This document shows, piece by piece, positions 26,804-34,529 of a DNA stretch of 64,000 nt. This stretch comes from a virus, in the IMG/VR virus record IMGVR_UViG_3300013233_000093, positions 62,001 through 126,000 of that record. One strand, 5' to 3'. The notes beneath the pieces were generated by a model. The model had not been told where the DNA came from and did no database searches. It saw only the letters and a program-made list of their open reading frames with translations. How positions within the stretch are numbered: the first letter of the stretch is position 1; every line of letters starts with the position of its first letter. A program made the translations under genes and the position numbers.

Positions 26804-28321
26804 ATGAAAGCTTTTGTGTTTAACATATACAGTCACTGTTTTACAGTAGCTGTTGAGGGAGAGAAGGCTAGACGTGCCGTCATGGCATACTACGATGGAT
26901 TAAAGCTGTACGATGAGGTATGGTCTCAGGTACATCGTAGAAAGATAACCACGCTTAAGGCTGTGTTTGCAGTGGGGTATCCAGACGGTAAAACGTTTGC
27001 GTTCCCCATTCAAGATCATGAGATGCTGATGGCTAAGCTGGCGTTGCACGGGTTCTGCGAAGAGTCTTACAGCGTACAGATACATCGTCCATCCGACGGT
27101 GTGGCGGTGGATACAAAGCTGAAGGAAGGCGTGGCTCCAAGGGAAGAACAAGTTCCGATCATTAAGTTTATGACGGATCCAGGTAAATCCCTTAGAGTAT
27201 TGCCGCTACGTACCGGCGGCGGTAAGACCATATCCACGTTACTTACAGTAAAGCAGTTGGGCAGACGTGCTGCGTTCACGATGGGTGCACAGCACATCAT
27301 CACATGGCTTCGATCTATCGAAGACTTCTTAGATATAAAGAAAGACGATATTTGCGTGGTGCGGGGATCGGCTGCTCTGGCTAAGCTTATAAAGTTATCC
27401 AAGGCAGGTGAAAACACGTACACGCATATCTTTATATCACAGACGACCATCCGTGACTTCATTAAGGCTAATATGGCCACTGGGTACACGGTAGAGGGCG
27501 TGGGGCCAAGAGAGCTGTATCAGGTACTTGGTGTGGGGATCGTCGCTACAGACGAAGCACACGAAGCCGTACACGCAGTCACGTTACACGCCATCCACAC
27601 GCATGTATCTCGAGTGATCTATCTGTCCGCTACTTTGACCACGGATGACGGATTTATCCAGAATCAGTACGATAAGATCTTTCCATTAGCAGACAGATAC
27701 ACAGGCGGTAAGAGTAACAATCACGTCGATGTGTATCCGGTATATTACCGATTACACGAGCCAAAGAAAGCCAAGTTCAAAGGGTTTCGCGGGTACAGTC
27801 ACATTGTCTATGAACAGTGGATTGGAAAAGACCCAAAACGTTTTGAGAACTACTACCAATTGATCAAACATCTGATCGATTTGACGTATGTAAAGAACTA
27901 CAAGGAGAAACAAGTATTACTCGTGTACGCAGCGCAAGTTTCATTCTGCGAGCGTTTAGCGGATCGCATTACACTGGACTACCCAGATCTTAACGTTTCG
28001 TCTTATACCGCCTCTAACGAAGAGTCGGTGTTATTTGATAACGACGTTATTGTTTCCACGGTAGGTTCGTGCGGCACAGGAAAGGACATTCCCAACATAA
28101 GCACAGTCGTGGCCACAGTGGCGATTATGTCTGTACAGAAAAACTTACAGATGCTCGGTCGTCCAAGACCCATGGTGAACTACCCGGGTCAAAACCCTAA
28201 GTATCTGTATCTAAACTGTCGGGACATTAAGAGCCATAGCGACTACGACAAACGCAAGCGTCAGATATTTCCGGGTAAGTGTAAGTCCATTCGTGGATAC
28301 GACACCGGCATATACGTTTAA
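26804..28321 (+). CDS. SF2 DNA/RNA helicase (DEAH-type, UvsW-like), 505 aa
   Basis: Walker A LRTGGGKT at ~137-144, motif II TDEAH near 248-252, motif III SAT, and motif VI QMLGRPRP near 446-453, in the right order and spacing for an SF2 helicase. The ~110 residues before Walker A form an N-terminal domain as in UvsW-type enzymes, which remodel recombination and replication intermediates. An ATG at 26768 is in frame, but 26804 has GGAG six bases ahead. In phiKZ a helicase is also found right after the RNAP beta-prime C gene. A T-tailed terminator follows. Confidence 0.8.
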   Translation: MKAFVFNIYSHCFTVAVEGEKARRAVMAYYDGLKLYDEVWSQVHRRKITTLKAVFAVGYPDGKTFAFPIQDHEMLMAKLALHGFCEESYSVQIHRPSDGVAVDTKLKEGVAPREEQVPIIKFMTDPGKSLRVLPLRTGGGKTISTLLTVKQLGRRAAFTMGAQHIITWLRSIEDFLDIKKDDICVVRGSAALAKLIKLSKAGENTYTHIFISQTTIRDFIKANMATGYTVEGVGPRELYQVLGVGIVATDEAHEAVHAVTLHAIHTHVSRVIYLSATLTTDDGFIQNQYDKIFPLADRYTGGKSNNHVDVYPVYYRLHEPKKAKFKGFRGYSHIVYEQWIGKDPKRFENYYQLIKHLIDLTYVKNYKEKQVLLVYAAQVSFCERLADRITLDYPDLNVSSYTASNEESVLFDNDVIVSTVGSCGTGKDIPNISTVVATVAIMSVQKNLQMLGRPRPMVNYPGQNPKYLYLNCRDIKSHSDYDKRKRQIFPGKCKSIRGYDTGIYV

Positions 28322-28328
28322 CCTTTTC

Positions 28329-28358
28329 AGGGTGTCTATCTAGACACTCTTTTTTTTT
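28329..28358 (+). terminator. intrinsic terminator after the SF2 helicase
   Basis: Stem of about ten pairs (AGGGTGTCTA with TAGACACTCT, one G-T pair), two-base loop, then eight or more T. Confidence 0.9.
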
Positions 28359-28373
28359 CATGAGGATATAAAG

Positions 28374-29432
28374 ATGCAATCAGTAGTGGTCACCAAAGCC
28401 CTGGACGTGATACAGGCATGTGCAGAACACAACCAGTTTAACGAAGTCACAGGGCTGAAGAAAATGATCCGGCTTATTCCGGGGGCAGAGTTAAACGCAT
28501 ACGTGGCGTTGCGTATTCGGGATGCGATTAAACTGTTCAGTCCCAGCATCGATTTCTACGTATACTTCTACGGAGATATCAGTCTGCACGACTTGTGCGC
28601 GTATTCATTAGTGCCATCTGAAAATCGCTTTATAGGTAAAGACGCGATCCTGTCATTCGAGACTTCCCATCGTACGTTTAAAGACGTGGAGTTTAGTAAT
28701 TTTGCTGCGTATGCTTCTCTAGATGACGATGTCACCTCCAGAGCTCTGTCAGCGGCCGCTATGGGCTTTAACTACCCAGCAGAGACCTTACGCAAGTTCG
28801 CAGTGAACTCCATTGCTACGGGCGCTAAGGAGCTCCTTAATGAAGGCATCTTCACGCGTTACATTGGCATACACGAGCCACGTTTTAACGAAGTCACAAT
28901 GCTAGATAAAGAACGCACTGCCTCCGACCTAATTATACCCAGTAGCGAGCATAACTGGTATATCGACGGGGAGATCACACCGGATGTCTGTGCTGACACA
29001 TTACAATGGCTGGAGTCTGTAAGGTCGTCCGGTGATACGGAAGTGACCATTTGGTTTAACTCGCCACACAACACGCATATGAAAGACGGCATGTTGCTGG
29101 CATCTATCTTTGAGTCTGTGAACTTAAAGATCGTGGGCATAGCAGCTGGTGAATTAGCTGGTGGGTCTGTAATGGCATTTGCTGGTTGTAATAACGGTGA
29201 TCGTTTGACGCTTACTAATACGGAGTTTCTGTTGTCTCCGTACAAGATCGATCAATTGACCAGTCGGCAATCTGACTTGTTAAAACATATACAAGCCGGT
29301 AAGTTATGGTACGAACGTCTGGCTAAGTTTACATTAAACAAGAAAGACGCCTTACGTGACGTTTTAAATCAAGAACCAAGGATCTTAGGTTCTGACATCA
29401 TTAACTACGGCATTGCAGATGCAATGATTTAA
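28374..29432 (+). CDS. ClpP/crotonase-fold protein lacking ClpP catalytic residues, 352 aa
   Basis: The second half follows ClpP: YIDGEIT (~196-202), IWFNSPHN, a glycine-rich stretch GELAGGSVMAFAG, then GDRLTLTNTEF, and an ending SDIINYGIADAMI like the EAxxYGLID end of ClpP. Aligned by eye to E. coli ClpP, the nucleophile serine of GxAAS falls on Gly and the histidine of the IHQP motif falls on Ser, so a ClpP-type peptidase activity is unlikely. The first ~190 residues may be a further degenerate copy or an added domain. It could act as a scaffold or subunit. Start ATG 28374 follows GAGGATATAAAG. Confidence 0.6.
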   Translation: MQSVVVTKALDVIQACAEHNQFNEVTGLKKMIRLIPGAELNAYVALRIRDAIKLFSPSIDFYVYFYGDISLHDLCAYSLVPSENRFIGKDAILSFETSHRTFKDVEFSNFAAYASLDDDVTSRALSAAAMGFNYPAETLRKFAVNSIATGAKELLNEGIFTRYIGIHEPRFNEVTMLDKERTASDLIIPSSEHNWYIDGEITPDVCADTLQWLESVRSSGDTEVTIWFNSPHNTHMKDGMLLASIFESVNLKIVGIAAGELAGGSVMAFAGCNNGDRLTLTNTEFLLSPYKIDQLTSRQSDLLKHIQAGKLWYERLAKFTLNKKDALRDVLNQEPRILGSDIINYGIADAMI

Positions 29433-29440
29433 CCACATAC

Positions 29441-29468
29441 AGATCAGCTCCTTAAGGAGCTGATCTTA
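29441..29468 (+). terminator. hairpin of the repeated inner-head upstream block, copy 3
   Basis: AGATCAGCTCC and GGAGCTGATCT around TTAA, followed by TTATGTC. Nearly the same block as at 4869 and 6562. Confidence 0.75.
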
Positions 29469-29473
29469 TGTCG

Positions 29474-29481
29474 TATATTAC
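29474..29481 (+). promoter_or_regulatory. promoter-like TATATTAC before inner-head paralog 3
   Basis: TATATTAC after the hairpin and TTATGTCG, 15 bases ahead of the start codon at 29497. The whole upstream block travels with this gene family. Confidence 0.45.
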
Positions 29482-29496
29482 CTAAAGGATAGTGAG

Positions 29497-31053
29497 ATGG
29501 ATAGTAGTATGGTGAGTGAGTTGGAGTATGCTGAGTTGGTGTTGGATGGGGTGCTTAGTGGTCGGGTTATTAAGATCTATGAGGAGTCTGATAGTATAGC
29601 TGGTATGCTTTGCCTAGACAAAGACCGTGTGGAGTGGGTGTCTGGCGACTCCATAGGCGCAGACACCGTAGCTGGCATGCAGTTTATAGGTAGAGCTTTT
29701 AAGGCTGTATGGCGTCTGATAGTCCGTGCAGTGATGGCGGTAGTAAACGGCCTTAAAAGACTCTGGGAGTGGCTTACCGGAGGTAAGGGCAGCACTAATC
29801 CGGATACTCCTGGTAGTGTGTATGAAGAGAAGCCCACTCCTGTGGGAGGAGTCATAGGCAAGGAAATGGCTAAGGAAGACAAGGCTAACGTAGAGACCGC
29901 GCTCGCCGTAGCAGAGCTAGACGAGAAGGGAGTGGATATAGAAAAAGCGGCGGAAGAAGCGGCAAGACAAGACGCCGCCAAAGTTGAACGTCGTAAGGCT
30001 GAAGCTGCCGAGGAGGCCAGACGTCGTAAGGACGGGGCGCGTGCAGCGCGCGATAAACAGGAGGCTGAATCAAAAAGGATCAATGATGAACGTATGGCCA
30101 GGGAAGAAGAAGAGGCCAAAATAGCACTGAAGCGTCATCGCAAGGAAGCACTGGCCGCAGAACTAAAAAGGAAGGAAGAACTGCTGCAACGAGCTAGGAA
30201 ACTCGACGGGCTATCGTTCACTATTGAAATACCTGACACGATGAGAGTATTTAAACAGTCTGATATTGCCAGCATAGAGCGAGACGCCATTATAACGGAA
30301 AATCGCGTCGATTATGAAACCATGCGGTCATACTTAGCTAAGTCTACTGAAGCAATCATTGCAATGGGCGATGCCGGGCTGAAGTATTTGACGTTAGGCG
30401 TAGCCTCGTTGTATCGGGCATATCCACAAGACGGCGAGTTTACCGATAAGACACGCGATAGTATAAACAGTGCCATATCGAATGTAACCGATGGCTACGT
30501 AAAACATGCAGCCAACACACTGCGCGTATTATTGCATGGTCATGAAAAGACATACCGCACCAGCCTTGTGGTTGGCGAACGCATGACCGGAAACATGGGC
30601 GGGGGCGATGCGTATCTGGTAACGGTTAGCGCAACGCCTGTAGATGGACAGCTGTCCGTGACATCATCCCTTGTGCCAGCTAAGACAAGACCTGCGCTTA
30701 AATATGTAATGTTTAATGGCACCGAGCTGTCAAATAAAAATATGGTGGACTCGCATTACGAGACGAGGGTGTACGTCAGAGACTTAAATCAGGCCAGCGA
30801 GGCACAAGCTGAAGCACTCGCGGATGCCATCCGCGAGTTTAACGGTTACGTAAAGAAGTTAGACGGCAAGCCGGGTGCTGAGGTTATCACGGACGTTATT
30901 AAAAATGTGATATCGCTAGGAACCGTGGGTGGTACTGCAATAGGCAATGTCGTAAAGCGCCTGTCGAAGTATCAAGCAGCGACCGCAAACGAAGCTGTGT
31001 TCCGCAAAGACTTGTTTATAAACATATTAGACAACGAACCCATGCCCAAATAA
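29497..31053 (+). CDS. candidate inner-head (ejection cargo) protein, paralog C, 518 aa
   Basis: Its first ~100 codons and upstream block are almost the same as those of 4926-6527, although the two lie 24 kb apart, and similarity falls off through the coiled-coil region. Architecture: residues 1-62 ending VAGMQ, a Trp-rich amphipathic stretch (W72, W90, W92), a strongly charged Lys/Arg/Glu/Ala coiled-coil (~140-235), and a globular C-terminus. Role inferred as for the other paralogs: cleaved by the prohead protease and packaged inside the head. Isolated from the first two paralogs, it suggests duplication or gene conversion. Confidence 0.65.
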   Translation: MDSSMVSELEYAELVLDGVLSGRVIKIYEESDSIAGMLCLDKDRVEWVSGDSIGADTVAGMQFIGRAFKAVWRLIVRAVMAVVNGLKRLWEWLTGGKGSTNPDTPGSVYEEKPTPVGGVIGKEMAKEDKANVETALAVAELDEKGVDIEKAAEEAARQDAAKVERRKAEAAEEARRRKDGARAARDKQEAESKRINDERMAREEEEAKIALKRHRKEALAAELKRKEELLQRARKLDGLSFTIEIPDTMRVFKQSDIASIERDAIITENRVDYETMRSYLAKSTEAIIAMGDAGLKYLTLGVASLYRAYPQDGEFTDKTRDSINSAISNVTDGYVKHAANTLRVLLHGHEKTYRTSLVVGERMTGNMGGGDAYLVTVSATPVDGQLSVTSSLVPAKTRPALKYVMFNGTELSNKNMVDSHYETRVYVRDLNQASEAQAEALADAIREFNGYVKKLDGKPGAEVITDVIKNVISLGTVGGTAIGNVVKRLSKYQAATANEAVFRKDLFINILDNEPMPK

Positions 31054-31055
31054 CA

Positions 31056-31095
31056 GCATAAGCCATCACCGACTAACGTCGGTGATGGCATCTAT
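31056..31095. terminator. bidirectional hairpin between convergent genes, TATGC on both strands
   Basis: GCCATCACCGAC/GTCGGTGATGGC, 12-bp stem with loop TAAC (31062-31089), flanked by GCATA and TATGC. Confidence 0.8.
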
Positions 31096-31580
31096 GCATC
31101 TTCTAAGTCATCTGGATCGGTGACCAACTGACGTAACTCATTCACGTACTTCTCATAGCACAAGTCATGCAGTACGAAGTAATCAGCCGGATGCATCTCC
31201 ATTATATCCCTCATGGACATATTAAGATACGTTGGCATATTAGCTCCGATGATCTGCTTGGCGATCTGCTTGGCTACCGAGTGTTTCGGTATCTGTGAGA
31301 AGGCATGGTGTGTCACGCCTGGTATTGGGTTCTTAGGGGAGAACCCTTCATGGACACCCATGAGTATATCTAACGTGTTAGAAGCGCTTACACGCGCTCC
31401 TATGCCGTCCATATACACAGGTTGAGATAAGATGTTATCCACGATCGCTTCCGACTGTTCCTTAGTCGGACGATAACTGGGGCTAAGCTGAGGTATGGTG
31501 CGCTTCTCTAGCGTTTTGCTCTTACTCCCTGGGACGTCTTTCTCGACATATGTTGTTCCCGCCTCCATACCATTAAGTCT
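31092..31580 (-). CDS. -1 frame extension of the 539-aa gene, ~162 codons (frameshift product)
   Basis: This frame overlaps the 3' end of the upstream minus gene and is in its -1 frame. An ATG at 31568 could start a free 158-aa protein, but it has no good ribosome site. Instead the slippery heptamer T-TTT-TTA lies at 31586-31580 in the zero frame of the 539-aa gene, exactly where the -1 frame opens, so the segment is best read as the C-terminal part of a ~678-aa fusion. The peptide is soluble, rich in Met, Pro and Asp, with no recognised domain. Confidence 0.7.
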   Translation of the reverse strand, partial: RLNGMEAGTTYVEKDVPGSKSKTLEKRTIPQLSPSYRPTKEQSEAIVDNILSQPVYMDGIGARVSASNTLDILMGVHEGFSPKNPIPGVTHHAFSQIPKHSVAKQIAKQIIGANMPTYLNMSMRDIMEMHPADYFVLHDLCYEKYVNELRQLVTDPDDLEDA

Positions 31581-33127
31581 AAAAAATAGTCAACCACGTT
31601 CACGGGAATGATGCCACGCGCCTTGTCGATTCCTTCAGCCTGTGACTCGCCGCACTTAGGACATTCGTAGTTGGTAAAGCCCGTAAAGCTAAACTGCACG
31701 TCCTCGCGATAGTTGTTGATAAGCCCAGTGATCTGAGACTCCATCTCTTCATCAGCACTGAACTGTTCAAGGTACTCGCCAATGGTGTCCACGTCACTTA
31801 CTGTAATCACTTCGTCGTCATCAGGAGACAGTTTAAACTGCACTGATTCAATCCAACAAGCATGTCGTGACAACGTAAGCGCTTTCTGGTATTGCACCAT
31901 GTACTCGTTACGCTTGGTCTCGCGTTCTTCACCGTCCAGGTCTTCACCCATGTTAAGTGAAACATTGACCATGTTCACCACACCGTTTACCCAATGATTG
32001 CCACGAGACTCGTAGACATCCACGTGAGGGATCTTAAGGTACAGTGAGTAATCCACATCACCACCGCTGACAATCACTTTACGCTCTGAACGATTCACAG
32101 ATTCTTGATACGCCAGAATCTCTTCACCGGTATGGACTTCCATCATGAAGTTACGGTTATCCAGTGTAAGGGAGTTACCGTCAATGAAATGCATGCGCCG
32201 GAAGTAGATAAGGCCAGAGACGTCAAACTCACGACCATCCAAACTGGCTTTAAGTTGTTCTTCAGTGCTGTACGTACAAGTAGTGCCTTCATTCTTACAG
32301 CGTTGGATACTCGGATAGCCGCCTGGGTAGATGGATTCCAAACACGCAGTAAAGATAGAGTGAATGTCAGTAGCCAGTAACAAAGACTTAAGTGTCTGCA
32401 GATCTCCCTGCATCCAGCCTTTGATGTTAGTAGACATAGCGTGACTTAAGCAGAAGTCAAGCAGGTCCATAGTGAGCTTCACGTCACCACCCGAGATCAG
32501 ATACCCAGCAGTGTCGTAACCGATGTCCATACGACGCGAGATCAAGATGTTACTGATAGTCAGCATCTCAGTCAGCTTAAAGTTACCAAAGGTGATGGTA
32601 ATGCCTGAGTGTACGCACTGTACCTCGCCCGGACCACCCATGCCAAGACTGGTCTGCAACGCAGTCACTGCCGCAGCGCCTTTAAGATGCGCCTTACCTT
32701 TAGTCGATACGTTTAGACGCTTGATGCCCACGGCACCTTTACTGCAATCCAAACGCTGCTGCCATTCTGCATCTTCGCGATCAAACACAGAGTTGTATTC
32801 GTCGTGACCCCAATGACCGCGCATGGGACGTAACAGGCCTTGACTGTACGCTTCTAACTCAGATTCAAAGGTATCTTGAGTGGCTTCATTCCATGAAGAC
32901 TTCGCATACTCCATGAGTTGTTCTTCGTACTCTTCGCGAGATGCACGAGACATGGGCACGTCTTTTACACGATAACGAACCTTTGCCACTGCATCGGCAG
33001 GAAACGCTGAGTATGTATCACGGATCTTGGTCGTCTTTGGTTTTGTTTCAATGGTCGGGGCGGTGTCCACCTCGACCTTAACAGCCGCAACTGTTTCGTC
33101 TGACGGCACACTTGATTCGCTACTCAT
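31508..33127 (-). CDS. conserved phage protein with C-terminal zinc-finger-like CPKC, 539 aa (tail/baseplate assembly candidate)
   Basis: Long acidic protein. An N-terminal disordered acidic segment (~1-30) is followed by a large globular region. Near the C-terminus FTNYECPKCGESQ offers one half of a zinc site. Codons 515-516 (TTT TTA) form a slippery site allowing -1 frameshifting into a 162-codon extension. Such paired products are typical of tail-assembly chaperones, and some baseplate-hub assembly proteins have a C-terminal CxxC, so a tail or baseplate assembly role is my best guess; neither is proven. The start overlaps the stop of the upstream 165-aa gene by eight bases. Confidence 0.65.
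   Translation of the reverse strand: MSSESSVPSDETVAAVKVEVDTAPTIETKPKTTKIRDTYSAFPADAVAKVRYRVKDVPMSRASREEYEEQLMEYAKSSWNEATQDTFESELEAYSQGLLRPMRGHWGHDEYNSVFDREDAEWQQRLDCSKGAVGIKRLNVSTKGKAHLKGAAAVTALQTSLGMGGPGEVQCVHSGITITFGNFKLTEMLTISNILISRRMDIGYDTAGYLISGGDVKLTMDLLDFCLSHAMSTNIKGWMQGDLQTLKSLLLATDIHSIFTACLESIYPGGYPSIQRCKNEGTTCTYSTEEQLKASLDGREFDVSGLIYFRRMHFIDGNSLTLDNRNFMMEVHTGEEILAYQESVNRSERKVIVSGGDVDYSLYLKIPHVDVYESRGNHWVNGVVNMVNVSLNMGEDLDGEERETKRNEYMVQYQKALTLSRHACWIESVQFKLSPDDDEVITVSDVDTIGEYLEQFSADEEMESQITGLINNYREDVQFSFTGFTNYECPKCGESQAEGIDKARGIIPVNVVDYFLDLMVWRREQHMSRKTSQGVRAKR
31580..31586 (-). other. programmed -1 ribosomal frameshift site (T TTT TTA)
   Basis: On the coding strand the heptamer TTTTTTA lies with zero-frame codons TAT TTT TTA GAC. 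It is of the X-XXY-YYZ type and is the same heptamer as the HIV-1 gag-pol slippery site. The -1 frame continues open for 162 codons, while the zero frame stops at 31508-31510 after 23 further codons. A stimulatory structure downstream is possible (GGGAAC with GTCCC about 20 bases on) but weak by eye. Confidence 0.75.
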
Positions 33128-33617
33128 TTACAATCTCCTCGTCCGATAATAATTCCACGTCGTCATCGACAACCGGTGTTTCAGCATCACCTGCCTTGCT
33201 TTCTACACGGTCAATCACTACTGCCAGTTCACCCAAGGCACCTACTGCATCGTGCATGACCATTTCGTGCACGTCGGAAATAACGGTGTGCAAGTTTAAG
33301 AACGTGCTCACTTCATGATCCCGTACAGGACCGCGTTTGGCAGGCAACTCTAATTCCGCAATGGCGGTCAGACGTTGGCGTCCGTCAGACAACGCCAGCG
33401 CACCGCTGTGCACCAGCGACTTCTCAGCATCGGTCAACTCACCGGACAATGGCATCGTGGTGTACATGCGGAAACCATTGGCGGTTTCTGTGATCAAGTT
33501 TTCGATGGTACGGATCAGTTGGTTCAGGTCACGCCAAAGCATTCTTTTGTGTTGCTCCTTAGGTTTAATGATCTTTTTCTTACGTTTACAAGTGCGTTTA
33601 TTTTTTAACTTTTTCAT
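33120..33617 (-). CDS. hypothetical protein, up to 165 aa
   Basis: First gene of the minus-strand frameshift operon. The longest form starts at 33617 and has a very Lys/Arg-rich, AT-rich N-terminus of ~25 residues. An ATG at 33542 (MLWRDLNQ) is preceded by AAGGAGC at slightly long spacing and gives a 140-aa protein of normal composition, so the start is undecided. The C-terminus is acidic. No recognised motif. Role probably linked to the 539-aa gene it overlaps. Confidence 0.6.
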   Translation of the reverse strand: MKKLKNKRTCKRKKKIIKPKEQHKRMLWRDLNQLIRTIENLITETANGFRMYTTMPLSGELTDAEKSLVHSGALALSDGRQRLTAIAELELPAKRGPVRDHEVSTFLNLHTVISDVHEMVMHDAVGALGELAVVIDRVESKAGDAETPVVDDDVELLSDEEIVNE

Positions 33618-33707
33618 GACGTATCCTACTGTTGTGTATGTGTAGTATTCCTTAAATAATAATAAATAATGCTTTGATGCTATGTATATTCACAAATAGA
33701 GATTATC

Positions 33708-34529
33708 ATGAACGAACTACCAGAGGTATTGTCGTATTCTACATGGGTATTACCCGTCCCAGTTGTAGAAACCATTGTTAAGATCGAAGCCCTATTCGGG
33801 TTCCTAGATTACACAGGACATCTGACCGAACTGGAAGACACTATGTCTTCATCGGATCTTCCTACGTCTGCATTGTCGCACGACATTAGAGACGCGTATG
33901 CAAAGCACATCCACCTGGTCGCCAAACAGTTTGGTGTGTATCTGACCGATGCCGTGTCGTTAGCAAAGGCGCTGTCCATAGTCACGGCGTTACACGACTT
34001 AGGAAACCCAGAGGTTACAATGGGGTTAGAGGTAGAGATAGATGATCACGATGTCGTGTTCACACTGATGAACTATCTCATTGCTGTATCTGATCTGACT
34101 ACTTCTGATCTGATTGATGCGTTTGAGGAGATCGAGCCTGCATTGGTGGAACGCATAAAAGAATCCACAGATGAAGAGGCGGAAGTAGACGAGATGCATG
34201 ACGTTGCGGTAAACCGATATCGTAAGTACATGTCCACCGTCACCCGCGGTCATGGTTTCGAGTCCATCAAGAACCTTAAAACGTTTCCGTACACTTTAGA
34301 GTACGCCTTGCTAGGACTGAATAAGTCCTACGTAAACACACTATCTCCTGAAGAGTTGACTACTGAGTTGGCAGGACTTATCTTAGGTTCAACACTTAAG
34401 CCGAAAGACTTGATTGTGGATAGCTCTGATTTACTAATGGATTATCTAGGCGTGGTAAAATACGTAACAGTGCAATCCAATCTACGTGCCATCCTAACGC
34501 CGTATACGGAGGAAATATTAAGTGAATAA
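33708..34529 (+). CDS. hypothetical protein in the virion-RNAP operon, 273 aa
   Basis: Acidic, helical-looking soluble protein with no recognised motif. It overlaps the start of the second RNAP beta-prime C gene by eight bases, with the ribosome site of that gene inside its 3' end, so the two are translationally coupled. In phiKZ the gene before gp80 occupies this slot. The upstream 90 bases are AT-rich (33645-33707) and must hold the promoter; I cannot name it. Confidence 0.6.
   Translation: MNELPEVLSYSTWVLPVPVVETIVKIEALFGFLDYTGHLTELEDTMSSSDLPTSALSHDIRDAYAKHIHLVAKQFGVYLTDAVSLAKALSIVTALHDLGNPEVTMGLEVEIDDHDVVFTLMNYLIAVSDLTTSDLIDAFEEIEPALVERIKESTDEEAEVDEMHDVAVNRYRKYMSTVTRGHGFESIKNLKTFPYTLEYALLGLNKSYVNTLSPEELTTELAGLILGSTLKPKDLIVDSSDLLMDYLGVVKYVTVQSNLRAILTPYTEEILSE

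Noticed and set aside
31092-31568. Independent 158-aa gene starting at 31568
   Set aside because: No ribosome site, 60-base overlap, and a perfectly phased slippery heptamer just upstream make a frameshift extension the better reading; kept as an alternative.
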